From the NCBI GenBank assembly GCA_002440945.1, contig DJWG01000091.1, positions 1 to 15,877 of the forward strand: 15,877 nucleotides of DNA. The letters are read 5' to 3'. The notes under the pieces were generated by a model that saw only the letters and a list, made by a program, of their open reading frames with translations, searched no databases and was not told the DNA's origin. This DNA comes from Rhodobacteraceae bacterium UBA6236. Lineage in GTDB: Bacteria > Pseudomonadota > Alphaproteobacteria > Rhodobacterales > Rhodobacteraceae. The translations under genes and the position numbers were made by a program. This document shows, piece by piece, positions 6,897 through 13,479 of the stretch (positions are counted from its first letter, which is position 1; each line of letters begins with the position of its first letter).

Positions 6897-6974
6897 AAAA
6901 ATACTCCCGCCGGAGGCGTCCCGCACGATCCGTCGGAGCCTCCGGCGGGAGTATTTGCGCAAAGAAGAAACCGG
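6897..6974. terminator. bidirectional terminator made of two inverted copies of the dispersed repeat
   Basis: AAATACTCCCGCCGGAGGC (6899-6917) and GCCTCCGGCGGGAGTATTT (6938-6956) are perfect 19-bp inverted copies with a 20-nt loop, between two converging genes. The stem ends in AAATACT/AGTATTT, so a T-rich 3' arm exists in both directions, the layout of a two-way terminator. Each arm carries an outward tail related to the tails of copies 1 and 2: the right one reads GCGCAAAGAAGAAACCGG, the left, on the minus strand, TTCGGCAAAAGAGAGG. These are copies 3 and 4 of the repeat. Confidence 0.7.
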
Positions 6975-7008
6975 CAGGTTTTCCCATGCGGTCGGGGAGT
7001 GTCCGGTC

Positions 7009-7470
7009 TTAGTCCACTCCGCCGCGCCGGGCCTCGAAGAACCGCTTCAGGAGCCGCTCCGCCTCGCCCGCCGCGATCCCGTCATAGACCTCGGGCGCAT
7101 GGTGGCATTGCGGATGGGCATAGACCCGTGCGCCATGCGCGACGCCGCCCGACTTGGGATCTGATGCGCCGTAGTAGAGCCGCGCGATGCGGGCAAAGCC
7201 GATGGCGGCGGCGCACATCGGGCAGGGTTCGAGCGTGACGTAAAGGTCGTGGCCGGGAAGCCGTTCGGACCCGAGTGCCGCGCAGGCGGCGCGGAGCGCG
7301 AGGATCTCGGCATGGGCTGTCGGGTCCGACAGCTCGCGCGTGCGGTTCCCGGCGCGGGCGATCACCCTGCCCTGCGGGTCCACCACCACGGCGCCCACCG
7401 GCACCTCGCCGCGTGCGGCGGCGGCACGGGCCTCGGCCAGGGCGGCGTCCATGTGGGAACGGAAGGTCAT
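7009..7470 (-). CDS. tadA: tRNA-specific adenosine deaminase TadA
   Basis: TadA deaminates adenosine 34 of tRNA(Arg)(ACG) to inosine, which allows reading of CGU, CGC and CGA codons. The 153-residue protein belongs to the cytidine/deoxycytidylate deaminase fold and has the full zinc site: His53 and Glu55 (TAHAE) and Cys83 and Cys86 (LEPCPMC). VPVGAVVV and the YGASDPKSGG segment are also typical. The ATG at 7470 follows GGGAGG closely (one nt), which is shorter than ideal; an ATG six codons later or a TTG at 7506 are alternatives, but MTF...MDAALAEA fits the family best. It is divergent from the pseudouridine synthase gene, with 108 bp between. tadA next to this synthase is an arrangement I regard as usual in Rhodobacterales. 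Confidence 0.94.
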   Translation of the reverse strand: MTFRSHMDAALAEARAAAARGEVPVGAVVVDPQGRVIARAGNRTRELSDPTAHAEILALRAACAALGSERLPGHDLYVTLEPCPMCAAAIGFARIARLYYGASDPKSGGVAHGARVYAHPQCHHAPEVYDGIAAGEAERLLKRFFEARRGGVD

Positions 7471-7578
7471 GCCTCCCGTGATGCCCGCCAAATCCGCGCC
7501 GCGCAAGCCTTCCCAAACCCTGCGAAACCGGCTAGAGCCTGCGCTTTCCCGAAAGCCCGCGCCGCGTTAGGATATGCC

Positions 7579-8979
7579 ATGACCGACTCCTCCTCCTCCA
7601 GCGCCGCAGAGCGTATCGCCAAGGTGATGGCGCGCGCGGGCGTGGCGTCGCGCCGCGATGCCGAAAAGCTGATCGTCGCGGGGCGCGTGGCGGTGAACGG
7701 CAAGGTGGTGGCGAGCCCGGCGCTGGATGTCCTGCCCTCGGACCGGGTGACGCTGGACGGCAAGCCCATCGACGCGCCGCAGCCCGCGAAGCTTTGGCTT
7801 TACTACAAGCCCCTGGGCCTTGTGACCTCGGCCCGCGACGAAAAAGGCCGCCAGACGGTCTTCGACACGCTCCCCGAGGATATGCCCCGGGTGATGAGCG
7901 TCGGGCGGCTTGACCTGAACTCCGAAGGGCTTTTGCTGCTGACCAACGACGGCGCGCTGAAGCGGCGACTGGAGCTTCCTTCCACCGGCTGGCTGCGGAA
8001 GTATCGGGTCCGGGTGAACGGACGGCCGAATGACGCGACTTTCGACCCCCTGCGCCGCGGTGTCGTGATCGAGGGCGAGACGTTCCTGCCGATGGAAGTG
8101 GTGCTGGACAAGCAGCAGGGAGCGAATGCCTGGCTGACCGTGGGCCTGCGCGAAGGCAGGAACCGCGAGATCCGCCGCGCGATGTCCGAGGTCGGGCTGA
8201 TCGTGAACCGCCTGATCCGCGTCAGCTACGGCCCCTTCCGGCTGAACACCATGAAACCCGGCGATGTGGTCGAGGTGAAGGCCCGGGTGCTTCGCGATCA
8301 GTTGGGCGACGAGACGAGCGGGGAAAGCGGCGAGGACCGCCCGCGCCGCCCGCGCGAGGCCGACAGCCGGAAACCCCGCTTCGACGGCGACAAGCCCTTC
8401 GACCGGGCGCGGAAGCCCCGGGAACAGGCCGAAGGCGAACGGCGCGACTACAAGCCGCGTCCTCCGCGCGAGGGCGATGCGCCGCGCAAGCCCCGCTTCG
8501 ACGGGCCGAAGTCCTTCGACCGCCCGCGTGGCGACGATGGCGACCGGCCCCGGAAGCCCCGTGAACAGGCCGAAGGCGAGCGCCGGGAATACAAGCCCAG
8601 GCCCCCGCGCGAGGGCGATGCGCCGCGCAAGCCCCGCTTCGACGGACCGAAATCCTTCGACCGTCCGCGTGGCGATGATGGCGACCGGCCCCGGAAGCCC
8701 CGCGAACAGGCCGAAGGCGAACGCCGGGAATACAAGCCCAGGCCCCCGCGCGAGGGCGATGCGCCCCGTGGTCCGGCGAAAGGCGGCTACAAGGGGGATC
8801 GCCCCGACAGCGGCGCGCGCGGAAAACCTGCGGGCGGGGCGCGGTTCGGCGACAAGCCGGGCGGTGGCTTCAAGGGCAAGGCAGGTGGTTCCCGGCCGGC
8901 GGGCAGCGGGTCCAAGCCCTTTGCCGGCGGGCCGAAAGGGCCGCGCAAGGGCCCTTCGGGGCCGCGCCGGGGCGGCTGA
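7579..8979 (+). CDS. rluB: RsuA/RluB-family rRNA pseudouridine synthase with long repeated basic tail
   Basis: This enzyme should convert a uridine of ribosomal RNA to pseudouridine; RluB acts on U2605 of 23S rRNA in E. coli. The 466-residue protein has an S4 RNA-binding domain (about 11-58; RIAKVMARAGVASRRDAEKLI), then the catalytic domain with Asp112 in VGRLDLNSEGLLLLTNDG, and GREGRNREIRRA-like residues near 190-203. After about residue 250 it becomes a 200-residue disordered tail rich in Arg, Pro, Lys, Asp and Gly, containing three copies of a 39/47/47-residue repeat and ending in a Gly/Pro/Lys-rich stretch. I chose the ATG at 7579 (AGGA six nt upstream) since an open frame reaching back to 7249 overlaps tadA and lacks homology. 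The exact target (RluB, RluE or RsuA type) cannot be fixed by eye. Confidence 0.88.
   Translation: MTDSSSSSAAERIAKVMARAGVASRRDAEKLIVAGRVAVNGKVVASPALDVLPSDRVTLDGKPIDAPQPAKLWLYYKPLGLVTSARDEKGRQTVFDTLPEDMPRVMSVGRLDLNSEGLLLLTNDGALKRRLELPSTGWLRKYRVRVNGRPNDATFDPLRRGVVIEGETFLPMEVVLDKQQGANAWLTVGLREGRNREIRRAMSEVGLIVNRLIRVSYGPFRLNTMKPGDVVEVKARVLRDQLGDETSGESGEDRPRRPREADSRKPRFDGDKPFDRARKPREQAEGERRDYKPRPPREGDAPRKPRFDGPKSFDRPRGDDGDRPRKPREQAEGERREYKPRPPREGDAPRKPRFDGPKSFDRPRGDDGDRPRKPREQAEGERREYKPRPPREGDAPRGPAKGGYKGDRPDSGARGKPAGGARFGDKPGGGFKGKAGGSRPAGSGSKPFAGGPKGPRKGPSGPRRGG
8371..8769 (+). repeat. in-gene tandem repeat of 141 bp
   Basis: Within the synthase gene, a unit coding for a 47-residue segment from KPRFDGPKSFDRPRGDDGD to PREGDAPR occurs at 8488-8628 and 8629-8769 with only a few silent changes and identical protein. 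A 117-bp partial copy (39 residues; eight are missing after the DRARK junction) precedes it at 8371-8487. The units keep the reading frame. Near identity of the last two copies at DNA level points to recent duplication. Confidence 0.92.
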
Positions 8980-8983
8980 TCCG

Positions 8984-9070
8984 GCACCTTTACCGGTGCA
9001 AGCCCCTGTCAGGTCGGGCTTTCAGACCGCGCTCCTGCGGAAAAATCACCGCAAGGGGAAACTTTTCCCC
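8984..9070 (+). other. two small hairpins downstream of the pseudouridine synthase
   Basis: GCACC (8984-8988) pairs with GGTGC (8995-8999), and GGGGAA (9055-9060) pairs with TTCCCC (9065-9070) around a four-base loop; in the second the palindrome GGGGAAA/TTTCCCC is perfect around two bases. Neither is followed by a strong T-run, so they are weak terminator candidates. The 211 bp from 8980 to 9190 hold no gene that I can support. Confidence 0.3.
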
Positions 9071-9132
9071 TCGTCCGGGCTTGGCGTCATGCCTATGTGA
9101 TGCGGACATGCGACACGCCCGGGTTGCAGCGC

Positions 9133-9161
9133 TTGACCAGGCAGCATTCGGGGCGAATCTT
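9133..9161 (+). promoter_or_regulatory. candidate promoter of the membrane-stress operon
   Basis: TTGACC (9133-9138) matches the -35 consensus at five of six positions; 17 nt later AATCTT (9156-9161) matches the -10 weakly. The transcript would start near 9168 and lead directly into the micro-protein at 9191 and the operon beyond. An alternative stress sigma factor cannot be excluded. Confidence 0.3.
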
Positions 9162-9190
9162 ATGGGCAGGACTTTGGGGGCTTTGCGTCG

Positions 9191-9274
9191 ATGAAGGACC
9201 GGTCGATCCAGCGGCTTTCTCTGTGGCTCCTGGTGCTTTTGTCGTGCTACGTCGCCTTCGCGGGCTATGTCTGA
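9191..9274 (+). CDS. 27-residue single-helix membrane micro-protein
   Basis: An ATG at 9191 opens a 27-codon frame ending with TGA at 9272-9274. The product begins MKDRSIQRLSLW, with two Arg and a Lys at the N-terminus, followed by one hydrophobic helix (about residues 9-27: LSLWLLVLLSCYVAFAGYV). The stop lies nine nt before the ATG of the XpaC-family gene, and the stop region (CTGAGG) provides that gene's ribosome site, so the two are likely coupled. Charge-then-helix topology suggests an inner-membrane protein with the N-terminus in the cytoplasm. The ribosome site is weak (GGGGG about 12 nt upstream). Too short for most gene finders; no known family recognised. The next step to believe it is conservation of this frame in related genomes. 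It might also be a leader peptide. Confidence 0.5.
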   Translation: MKDRSIQRLSLWLLVLLSCYVAFAGYV

Positions 9275-9283
9275 GGTCAAACG

Positions 9284-10174
9284 ATGGCGGAGCGCTATTC
9301 AGGCCCCTATAGTCCCGGCCCGCAGGGCGCATCCGCGCCGCGTGGGCAGGTGCCGCCCGTCTCGCCGCCATCCAGATCCCGCCCCAGCCGGGCGGGGCGC
9401 GCAGGGTGGCTCGGCCTTGCCGCCGTGCCCTTCCTGCTGACGGCGTTCTTCCAGACCCCGGTGGTGCTGGCCTGCCACCTGGCCGCCGCAGCCTGCCTGA
9501 TCTTCGCAGCGCGCCTGACCCGCGAAGGCATCCGCGCGGCCGAAGCCTATGACGCCCGACCTGCCGCGCGCCGGCCGGCCCTGCCGCGCAAGATCCTGGG
9601 CGCGGTCCTGACCGGCCTTGGCCTGGCGCTTGGCGCCTTTGATCCCGGCGCGTCGCTGGTGAACCCGATCCTTTTTGCCGGCATGGGCTTTTTCCTGCAC
9701 CTGGGCGCCTTCGGGCCCGATCCCCTGCGTGACAAGGGCGCAGAGGGCATCGACAGCTTCCAGCGCGACCGTGCCGCCCGCATCGTGACCGAGGCGGAAG
9801 GCTACCTGCGCGCCATGTCCGACGCCATCCAGCGCGCCAATGACCCGCGCCTGACGCGCCGGGTCGAAGCCTTCCAGGGTTCGGCCCGTGACATGGCGGC
9901 CCGGATCGAGGCCGACCCCCGCGACCTTGCGGCGGCGCGGAAATATCTGGGCGTCTACCTGATGGGGGCGCGCGATGCGACGGCGCGCTTTGCCGATGTC
10001 TGGGCCCAAAGCCGCGATGCCACGGCCAAGGCCGCCTGGGAACAGCTGCTTTCGGATCTTGAGGCCGGTTTTGCCCGCCAGTCGCAGGCGCTCTTGTCCG
10101 GCAGCCGCGCCGATCTGGACCTGGAAATAGATGTGCTGCGCGACCGCCTGCGTCGTGACGGCGTGACCGTATGA
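9284..10174 (+). CDS. XpaC-family membrane protein (5-bromo-4-chloroindolyl phosphate hydrolysis family)
   Basis: The 296-residue product starts with a Pro/Ser-rich cytoplasmic segment (1-40). Two helix pairs follow: 41-78 (GWLGLAAVPFLLTAFF and VVLACHLAAAACLIFAA) and about 104-143 (ILGAVLTGLGLALGAF and NPILFAGMGFFLHLGAFG). The rest, about 150-296, is a soluble, helical domain (QRDRAARIVTEAEGYLRAM... LDLEIDVLRDRLRRDGV). This is the XpaC pattern. The family name comes from a Bacillus phenotype and says little about real activity; no catalytic residues are recognisable. In many bacteria xpaC lies next to telA, as here, and Ter-system surveys link both to envelope or metal stress. The ATG has GAGG in the preceding stop region. 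Its last codons overlap an alternative telA start, and the preferred telA ATG lies 11 nt after its stop. Confidence 0.82.
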   Translation: MAERYSGPYSPGPQGASAPRGQVPPVSPPSRSRPSRAGRAGWLGLAAVPFLLTAFFQTPVVLACHLAAAACLIFAARLTREGIRAAEAYDARPAARRPALPRKILGAVLTGLGLALGAFDPGASLVNPILFAGMGFFLHLGAFGPDPLRDKGAEGIDSFQRDRAARIVTEAEGYLRAMSDAIQRANDPRLTRRVEAFQGSARDMAARIEADPRDLAAARKYLGVYLMGARDATARFADVWAQSRDATAKAAWEQLLSDLEAGFARQSQALLSGSRADLDLEIDVLRDRLRRDGVTV

Positions 10175-10185
10175 AGGAAGCTCCC

Positions 10186-11367
10186 ATGTCTGATACCATC
10201 CGCACCGAAGCCGCCGCCGCCCTTCCCGCCGTCCAGGAGGTGACCGCCGTGGTCCTGCCCGAACCCGCAAGCACCGTGGTGCCTCTGGCCGATGCCGCCC
10301 CCCCGCAGGCCGCCGAGATCCGCCGCCGGATGGCGGAACTTGACCTGGGCGACACCGGATCGATCGTCGGCTTCGGTTCAGCCGCGCAGGCGGAACTGCA
10401 AGAGATCAGCCAGGCGATGCTGGCGGATGTGAAGAACAAGGATGTCGGCCCCGCCGGCCAGGCGCTGCGCGAGATCGTCAGCACCATCCGCGGCTTTTCC
10501 GGCGATGAGCTGGACCTGAACCGCGGGCAAAGCTGGTGGGAAAAGCTGCTGGGCCGCGCCGCGCCGGTGGCCGAATTCGTGGCCCGCTTCGAAGAGGTGC
10601 AGACCCAGATCGACAAGGTCACGGGCGAGCTTTTGCAGCACGAACATCGGCTTTTGAAGGATATCAAGTCGCTGGACATCCTTTATGCCCGCACGCTGAC
10701 CTTCTACGATGAACTGGGTCTTTACATCGCGGCGGGCGCCGAAAAGCTGCGCGAGATCGACGCGACCGACATTCCGACCCGCGAGGCCGCCATCGCCACC
10801 GCGCCCGAGGAGGACAAGGTGAAGAAGGCCCAGGGCCTTCGCGACCTGCGGGCGGCGCGGGACGATCTGGAACGCCGCGTCCATGACCTGCGCCTGACGC
10901 GGCAGGTGACGATGCAGTCGCTGCCCTCGATCCGGCTGGTGCAGGAAAACGACAAGAGCCTGGTCACCAAGATCAACTCGACGCTGATGAACACCGTGCC
11001 GCTGTGGGAAACGCAACTGGCGCAGGCGGTGACGATCCAGCGGTCCTCGGACGCGGCGGTCGCGGTGCGCGAGGCCAACGACCTGACGAATGAGCTTCTG
11101 AAGGCCAACGCCAGGAACCTGCGCGACGCCAATGCCAGCATCCGCACCGAAACCGAACGCGGCGTCTTCGACATCGAGGCGGTGAAGGCCGCCAATGCCG
11201 ACCTGATCGCCACGATCGAGGACAGCCTGCGGATCGCCGACGAAGGCAAGGCCAAGCGCGCCGCGGCCGAGGCGGATCTGCAGAAACTGGAAGCGGACCT
11301 GCGCATGACGCTTGCTTCGGCGCATGCGCGGAAGACGGGGATGGGTGGCACGAATGCCACGAACTGA
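10186..11367 (+). CDS. TelA-family protein (toxic anion resistance)
   Basis: TelA/KlaA-type proteins were named for tellurite resistance on plasmids, but most chromosomal members act in poorly known envelope-stress systems. The 393-residue product has a Pro/Ala-rich N-terminus (to about 45) and then a long, nearly all-helical body. Family features include IVGFGSAAQAELQEIS, a region with LNRGQSWWEKLLGR, and the QSLPSIRLVQENDKSLVTKINSTLMNTVPLW block near the centre, which is the most conserved part of TelA. No membrane helix is seen, so it should be cytoplasmic and recruited to the membrane by partners such as the XpaC protein. I prefer the ATG at 10186 (AAGGA seven nt upstream) over 10171, which overlaps the xpaC stop as ATGA but has no ribosome site. 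A direct tellurite role is not supported by the sequence. Confidence 0.9.
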   Translation: MSDTIRTEAAAALPAVQEVTAVVLPEPASTVVPLADAAPPQAAEIRRRMAELDLGDTGSIVGFGSAAQAELQEISQAMLADVKNKDVGPAGQALREIVSTIRGFSGDELDLNRGQSWWEKLLGRAAPVAEFVARFEEVQTQIDKVTGELLQHEHRLLKDIKSLDILYARTLTFYDELGLYIAAGAEKLREIDATDIPTREAAIATAPEEDKVKKAQGLRDLRAARDDLERRVHDLRLTRQVTMQSLPSIRLVQENDKSLVTKINSTLMNTVPLWETQLAQAVTIQRSSDAAVAVREANDLTNELLKANARNLRDANASIRTETERGVFDIEAVKAANADLIATIEDSLRIADEGKAKRAAAEADLQKLEADLRMTLASAHARKTGMGGTNATN

Positions 11368-12319
11368 ACACAGGGGCCGGCTGCGGCGCGTCGGAGTTTG
11401 GGCCGTCCTGCCGATCCTCGCGCTTTTGGCATCCTGCACCGCGCCGGTCGCCACCAGCCCAAGGCCGAAAACCGCGCCGAAGGTGGCTGCCGCCGCGCCG
11501 CAGATCCTTGACCCTTCGGCGCGCTCCATCGCCGAAAGCGCCCGTCTTCTCAGGATGCAGGACCACCTGATCACCCAAGGGCTCTTGCGGACCGATGGCG
11601 GCGGCAAGGATACCCCCTTCACCGACCGGCAACTGGCAGAGAACTTCGCCACCATCGCCTTCTTCGACGAATATGTGGCCTCGGGCGGCGATCTGGTGGC
11701 CCGTCAGGTGGCCGCACCCCTGCGCCGCTGGGACAGGCCGGTGCGGGTCCGCATCCTCTTTGGCGAATCGATCCCGCAAGGCCAGCGCGATCGCGACCGC
11801 GCCACGATCACCGACTATGTGAACCGTCTGGCGGCGATCACCGGGCATTCGATCCGGGTGGCCGACAGCGGCAACTTCACGGTGATGATCCTCAACCTTG
11901 ACGAACGCGAAGCCGCCGAAGGCCGCCTGCGCGCCGCCGTTCCGCAGATCGCGCCCGGGGCGATCCGCGCCGTCACGCGGATGCCGCAGGAAACGGATTG
12001 CCAGATGTTCGCCTTCACCCGCGGCCCCGGCGCGGCCTATACCGACGCCATCGCCGTGATCCGGGGCGAACAGCCGGAACTGGCGCGGCTGGCCTGTCTG
12101 CACGAAGAACTGGCCCAGGGGCTTGGCCTTCCCAACGACAGCCCCGCCGCCCGGCCCTCGATCTTCAACGATGACGAAGAATTCGCCACCCTGACGCGGC
12201 AGGACGAGCTGATGCTGAAAATGCTTTACGATCCGCGCCTGAAGGCCGGCATGACGCTGGCCGAGGCACGCCCGATCATCGACACCATGGCGGCCGAGCT
12301 TCTGGGCCCGCAAACCTGA
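11354..12319 (+). CDS. DUF2927 lipoprotein
   Basis: The product has 321 residues. After a basic N-terminus (RGRLRR) a hydrophobic run ends in the lipobox LLASC with the lipidated cysteine at residue 28. The mature part carries DUF2927 features: a LAENFATIAFFDEY segment, RRWDRPVRVRILFG, and CLHEELAQGLGLPNDSP with IFNDDEEF. The His250-Glu251-Glu252...Gln255 cluster and the following acidic residues look like a catalytic or metal site, but no function is established for the domain. The ATG at 11354 overlaps the end of the telA gene by 14 bp in another frame, which argues for coupling. The family is typical of Rhodobacterales. As a lipoprotein it would be the envelope-side member of this operon, facing the periplasm. 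Confidence 0.85.
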   Translation: MPRTEHRGRLRRVGVWAVLPILALLASCTAPVATSPRPKTAPKVAAAAPQILDPSARSIAESARLLRMQDHLITQGLLRTDGGGKDTPFTDRQLAENFATIAFFDEYVASGGDLVARQVAAPLRRWDRPVRVRILFGESIPQGQRDRDRATITDYVNRLAAITGHSIRVADSGNFTVMILNLDEREAAEGRLRAAVPQIAPGAIRAVTRMPQETDCQMFAFTRGPGAAYTDAIAVIRGEQPELARLACLHEELAQGLGLPNDSPAARPSIFNDDEEFATLTRQDELMLKMLYDPRLKAGMTLAEARPIIDTMAAELLGPQT

Positions 12320-12336
12320 CACTGACGGAGGCCAAG

Positions 12337-13464
12337 ATGGGCATTCTCGATTTTCTGACCGGCGAATTCATCGACGTCATCCATTGGGTCGACGACAGCC
12401 GCGACACGATGGTCTGGCGGTTCGAACGCGAAGGCCATGCGATCAAGTATGGCGCGAAGCTCACGGTCCGCGAAGGACAGGCGGCGGTTTTCGTCCACGA
12501 AGGCCAGATCGCCGATGTCTTCGGACCGGGCCTTTACATGCTTGAGACGAACAACATGCCGATCCTGACCACGCTCCAGCATTGGGATCACGGCTTCCGT
12601 TCGCCCTTCAAGTCCGAGATCTACTTCGTCAACACCACCCGCTTCAACGACCAGAAATGGGGCACCAAGAACCCGATCATCACCCGCGACCCGGAATTCG
12701 GCCCCATCCGCCTGCGCGCCTTCGGCACCTACACGATGCGCGTGACCGATCCGGGGCTTTTCATCCGCGAGATCGTCGGCACGGACGGCGAATTCACCGC
12801 CGATGAGATCAGCTTCCAGATCCGCAACATCATCGTGCAGGAGTTTTCCCGCATGATCGCCAGCAGCCGGATTCCGGTTCTGGACATGGCCGCCAACACC
12901 GCCGACTTCGGCAAGCTGGTGGCGACCGCCATCGCGCCCGCCGTCGCCGCCTATGGCCTGTCGATCCCGGAGTTCTACGTCGAAAACATCTCGCTTCCCG
13001 AAGAGGTCGAGAAGGTGCTGGACAAGCGCACCTCGATGGGAATCGTCGGCGATCTGAACCGCTACACCCAGTTCAACGCCGCCGAGGCTTTGGGCAACCC
13101 CGCCTCGGGCGCCAGCGCCGCGATGGGGGCTGCGATGGGCGCCGGAATGGGCGCGGGGCTTGGAATGGCTGTCGGCGGCCAGATGGCGGGCGCCTATGCC
13201 GGACCCTGGGGTACCGCGCCACAGCAACCGCCCGCCCCCCCTGCGCCGGAAAAGGCCTGGCACATCGCCGAGGATGGCGCGACCAAGGGGCCTTTCGGTC
13301 GCGCACATCTGGGCCGGCTGGTCACGGAAGGCAGCTTCAGCCGCGAAACCCTGGTCTGGACCGCCGGGCAGGATGGCTGGAAGGCGGCGGGCGATATCCC
13401 CGAACTCGCGCAGCTCTTTACCGTGATGCCCCCGCCCCCGCCGCCTCCGGCCCCGAAGGCCTGA
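12337..13464 (+). CDS. SPFH (band 7) protein fused to a GYF_2-like domain
   Basis: SPFH proteins form oligomers on membranes and organise membrane domains. The 375-residue product resembles the YdjI group, often labelled virion core protein-like by mis-transfer from pox viruses: it starts MGILDFLTGEFIDVIHWVDDS, with EFIDVI and VFVHEGQIADVFGPGLY, and the SPFH body runs to about residue 245. An Ala/Gly/Met-rich linker follows (248-290: repeated GAxMGAGMGAGLGMA), then a Pro-rich stretch and a GYF_2-like module (about 306-360) beginning at Trp308 (AWHIAEDGATKGPFG), and a final run of prolines. There is no membrane helix. The ribosome site GGAGG (12327-12331) is good. It lies 17 nt after the DUF2927 gene and 15 nt before the zinc-ribbon gene. 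GYF domains bind Pro-rich peptides, so the C-terminus suggests self- or partner-recruitment (inference). Confidence 0.88.
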   Translation: MGILDFLTGEFIDVIHWVDDSRDTMVWRFEREGHAIKYGAKLTVREGQAAVFVHEGQIADVFGPGLYMLETNNMPILTTLQHWDHGFRSPFKSEIYFVNTTRFNDQKWGTKNPIITRDPEFGPIRLRAFGTYTMRVTDPGLFIREIVGTDGEFTADEISFQIRNIIVQEFSRMIASSRIPVLDMAANTADFGKLVATAIAPAVAAYGLSIPEFYVENISLPEEVEKVLDKRTSMGIVGDLNRYTQFNAAEALGNPASGASAAMGAAMGAGMGAGLGMAVGGQMAGAYAGPWGTAPQQPPAPPAPEKAWHIAEDGATKGPFGRAHLGRLVTEGSFSRETLVWTAGQDGWKAAGDIPELAQLFTVMPPPPPPPAPKA

Positions 13465-13479
13465 CCGGGGCGCGCCGCC

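Noticed and set aside
7249..7578. N-terminal extension of the pseudouridine synthase
   Set aside because: It would overlap tadA on the other strand, has no similarity to the family, and the ATG at 7579 has a ribosome site and leads directly to the S4 domain.
8371..8769. CRISPR-like array
   Set aside because: The repeats are direct, adjacent, 141 bp long, in frame and coding, without spacers.
9284..11367. Tellurite-resistance operon as a plain call
   Set aside because: Only the family name TelA suggests tellurite; there is no TerC, TerD or TehB, and chromosomal TelA-XpaC pairs are known in general stress settings.
10378..11655. 425-codon minus-strand frame opposite telA
   Set aside because: Antisense shadow of the TelA gene; His/Arg/Gly-rich product without motifs.
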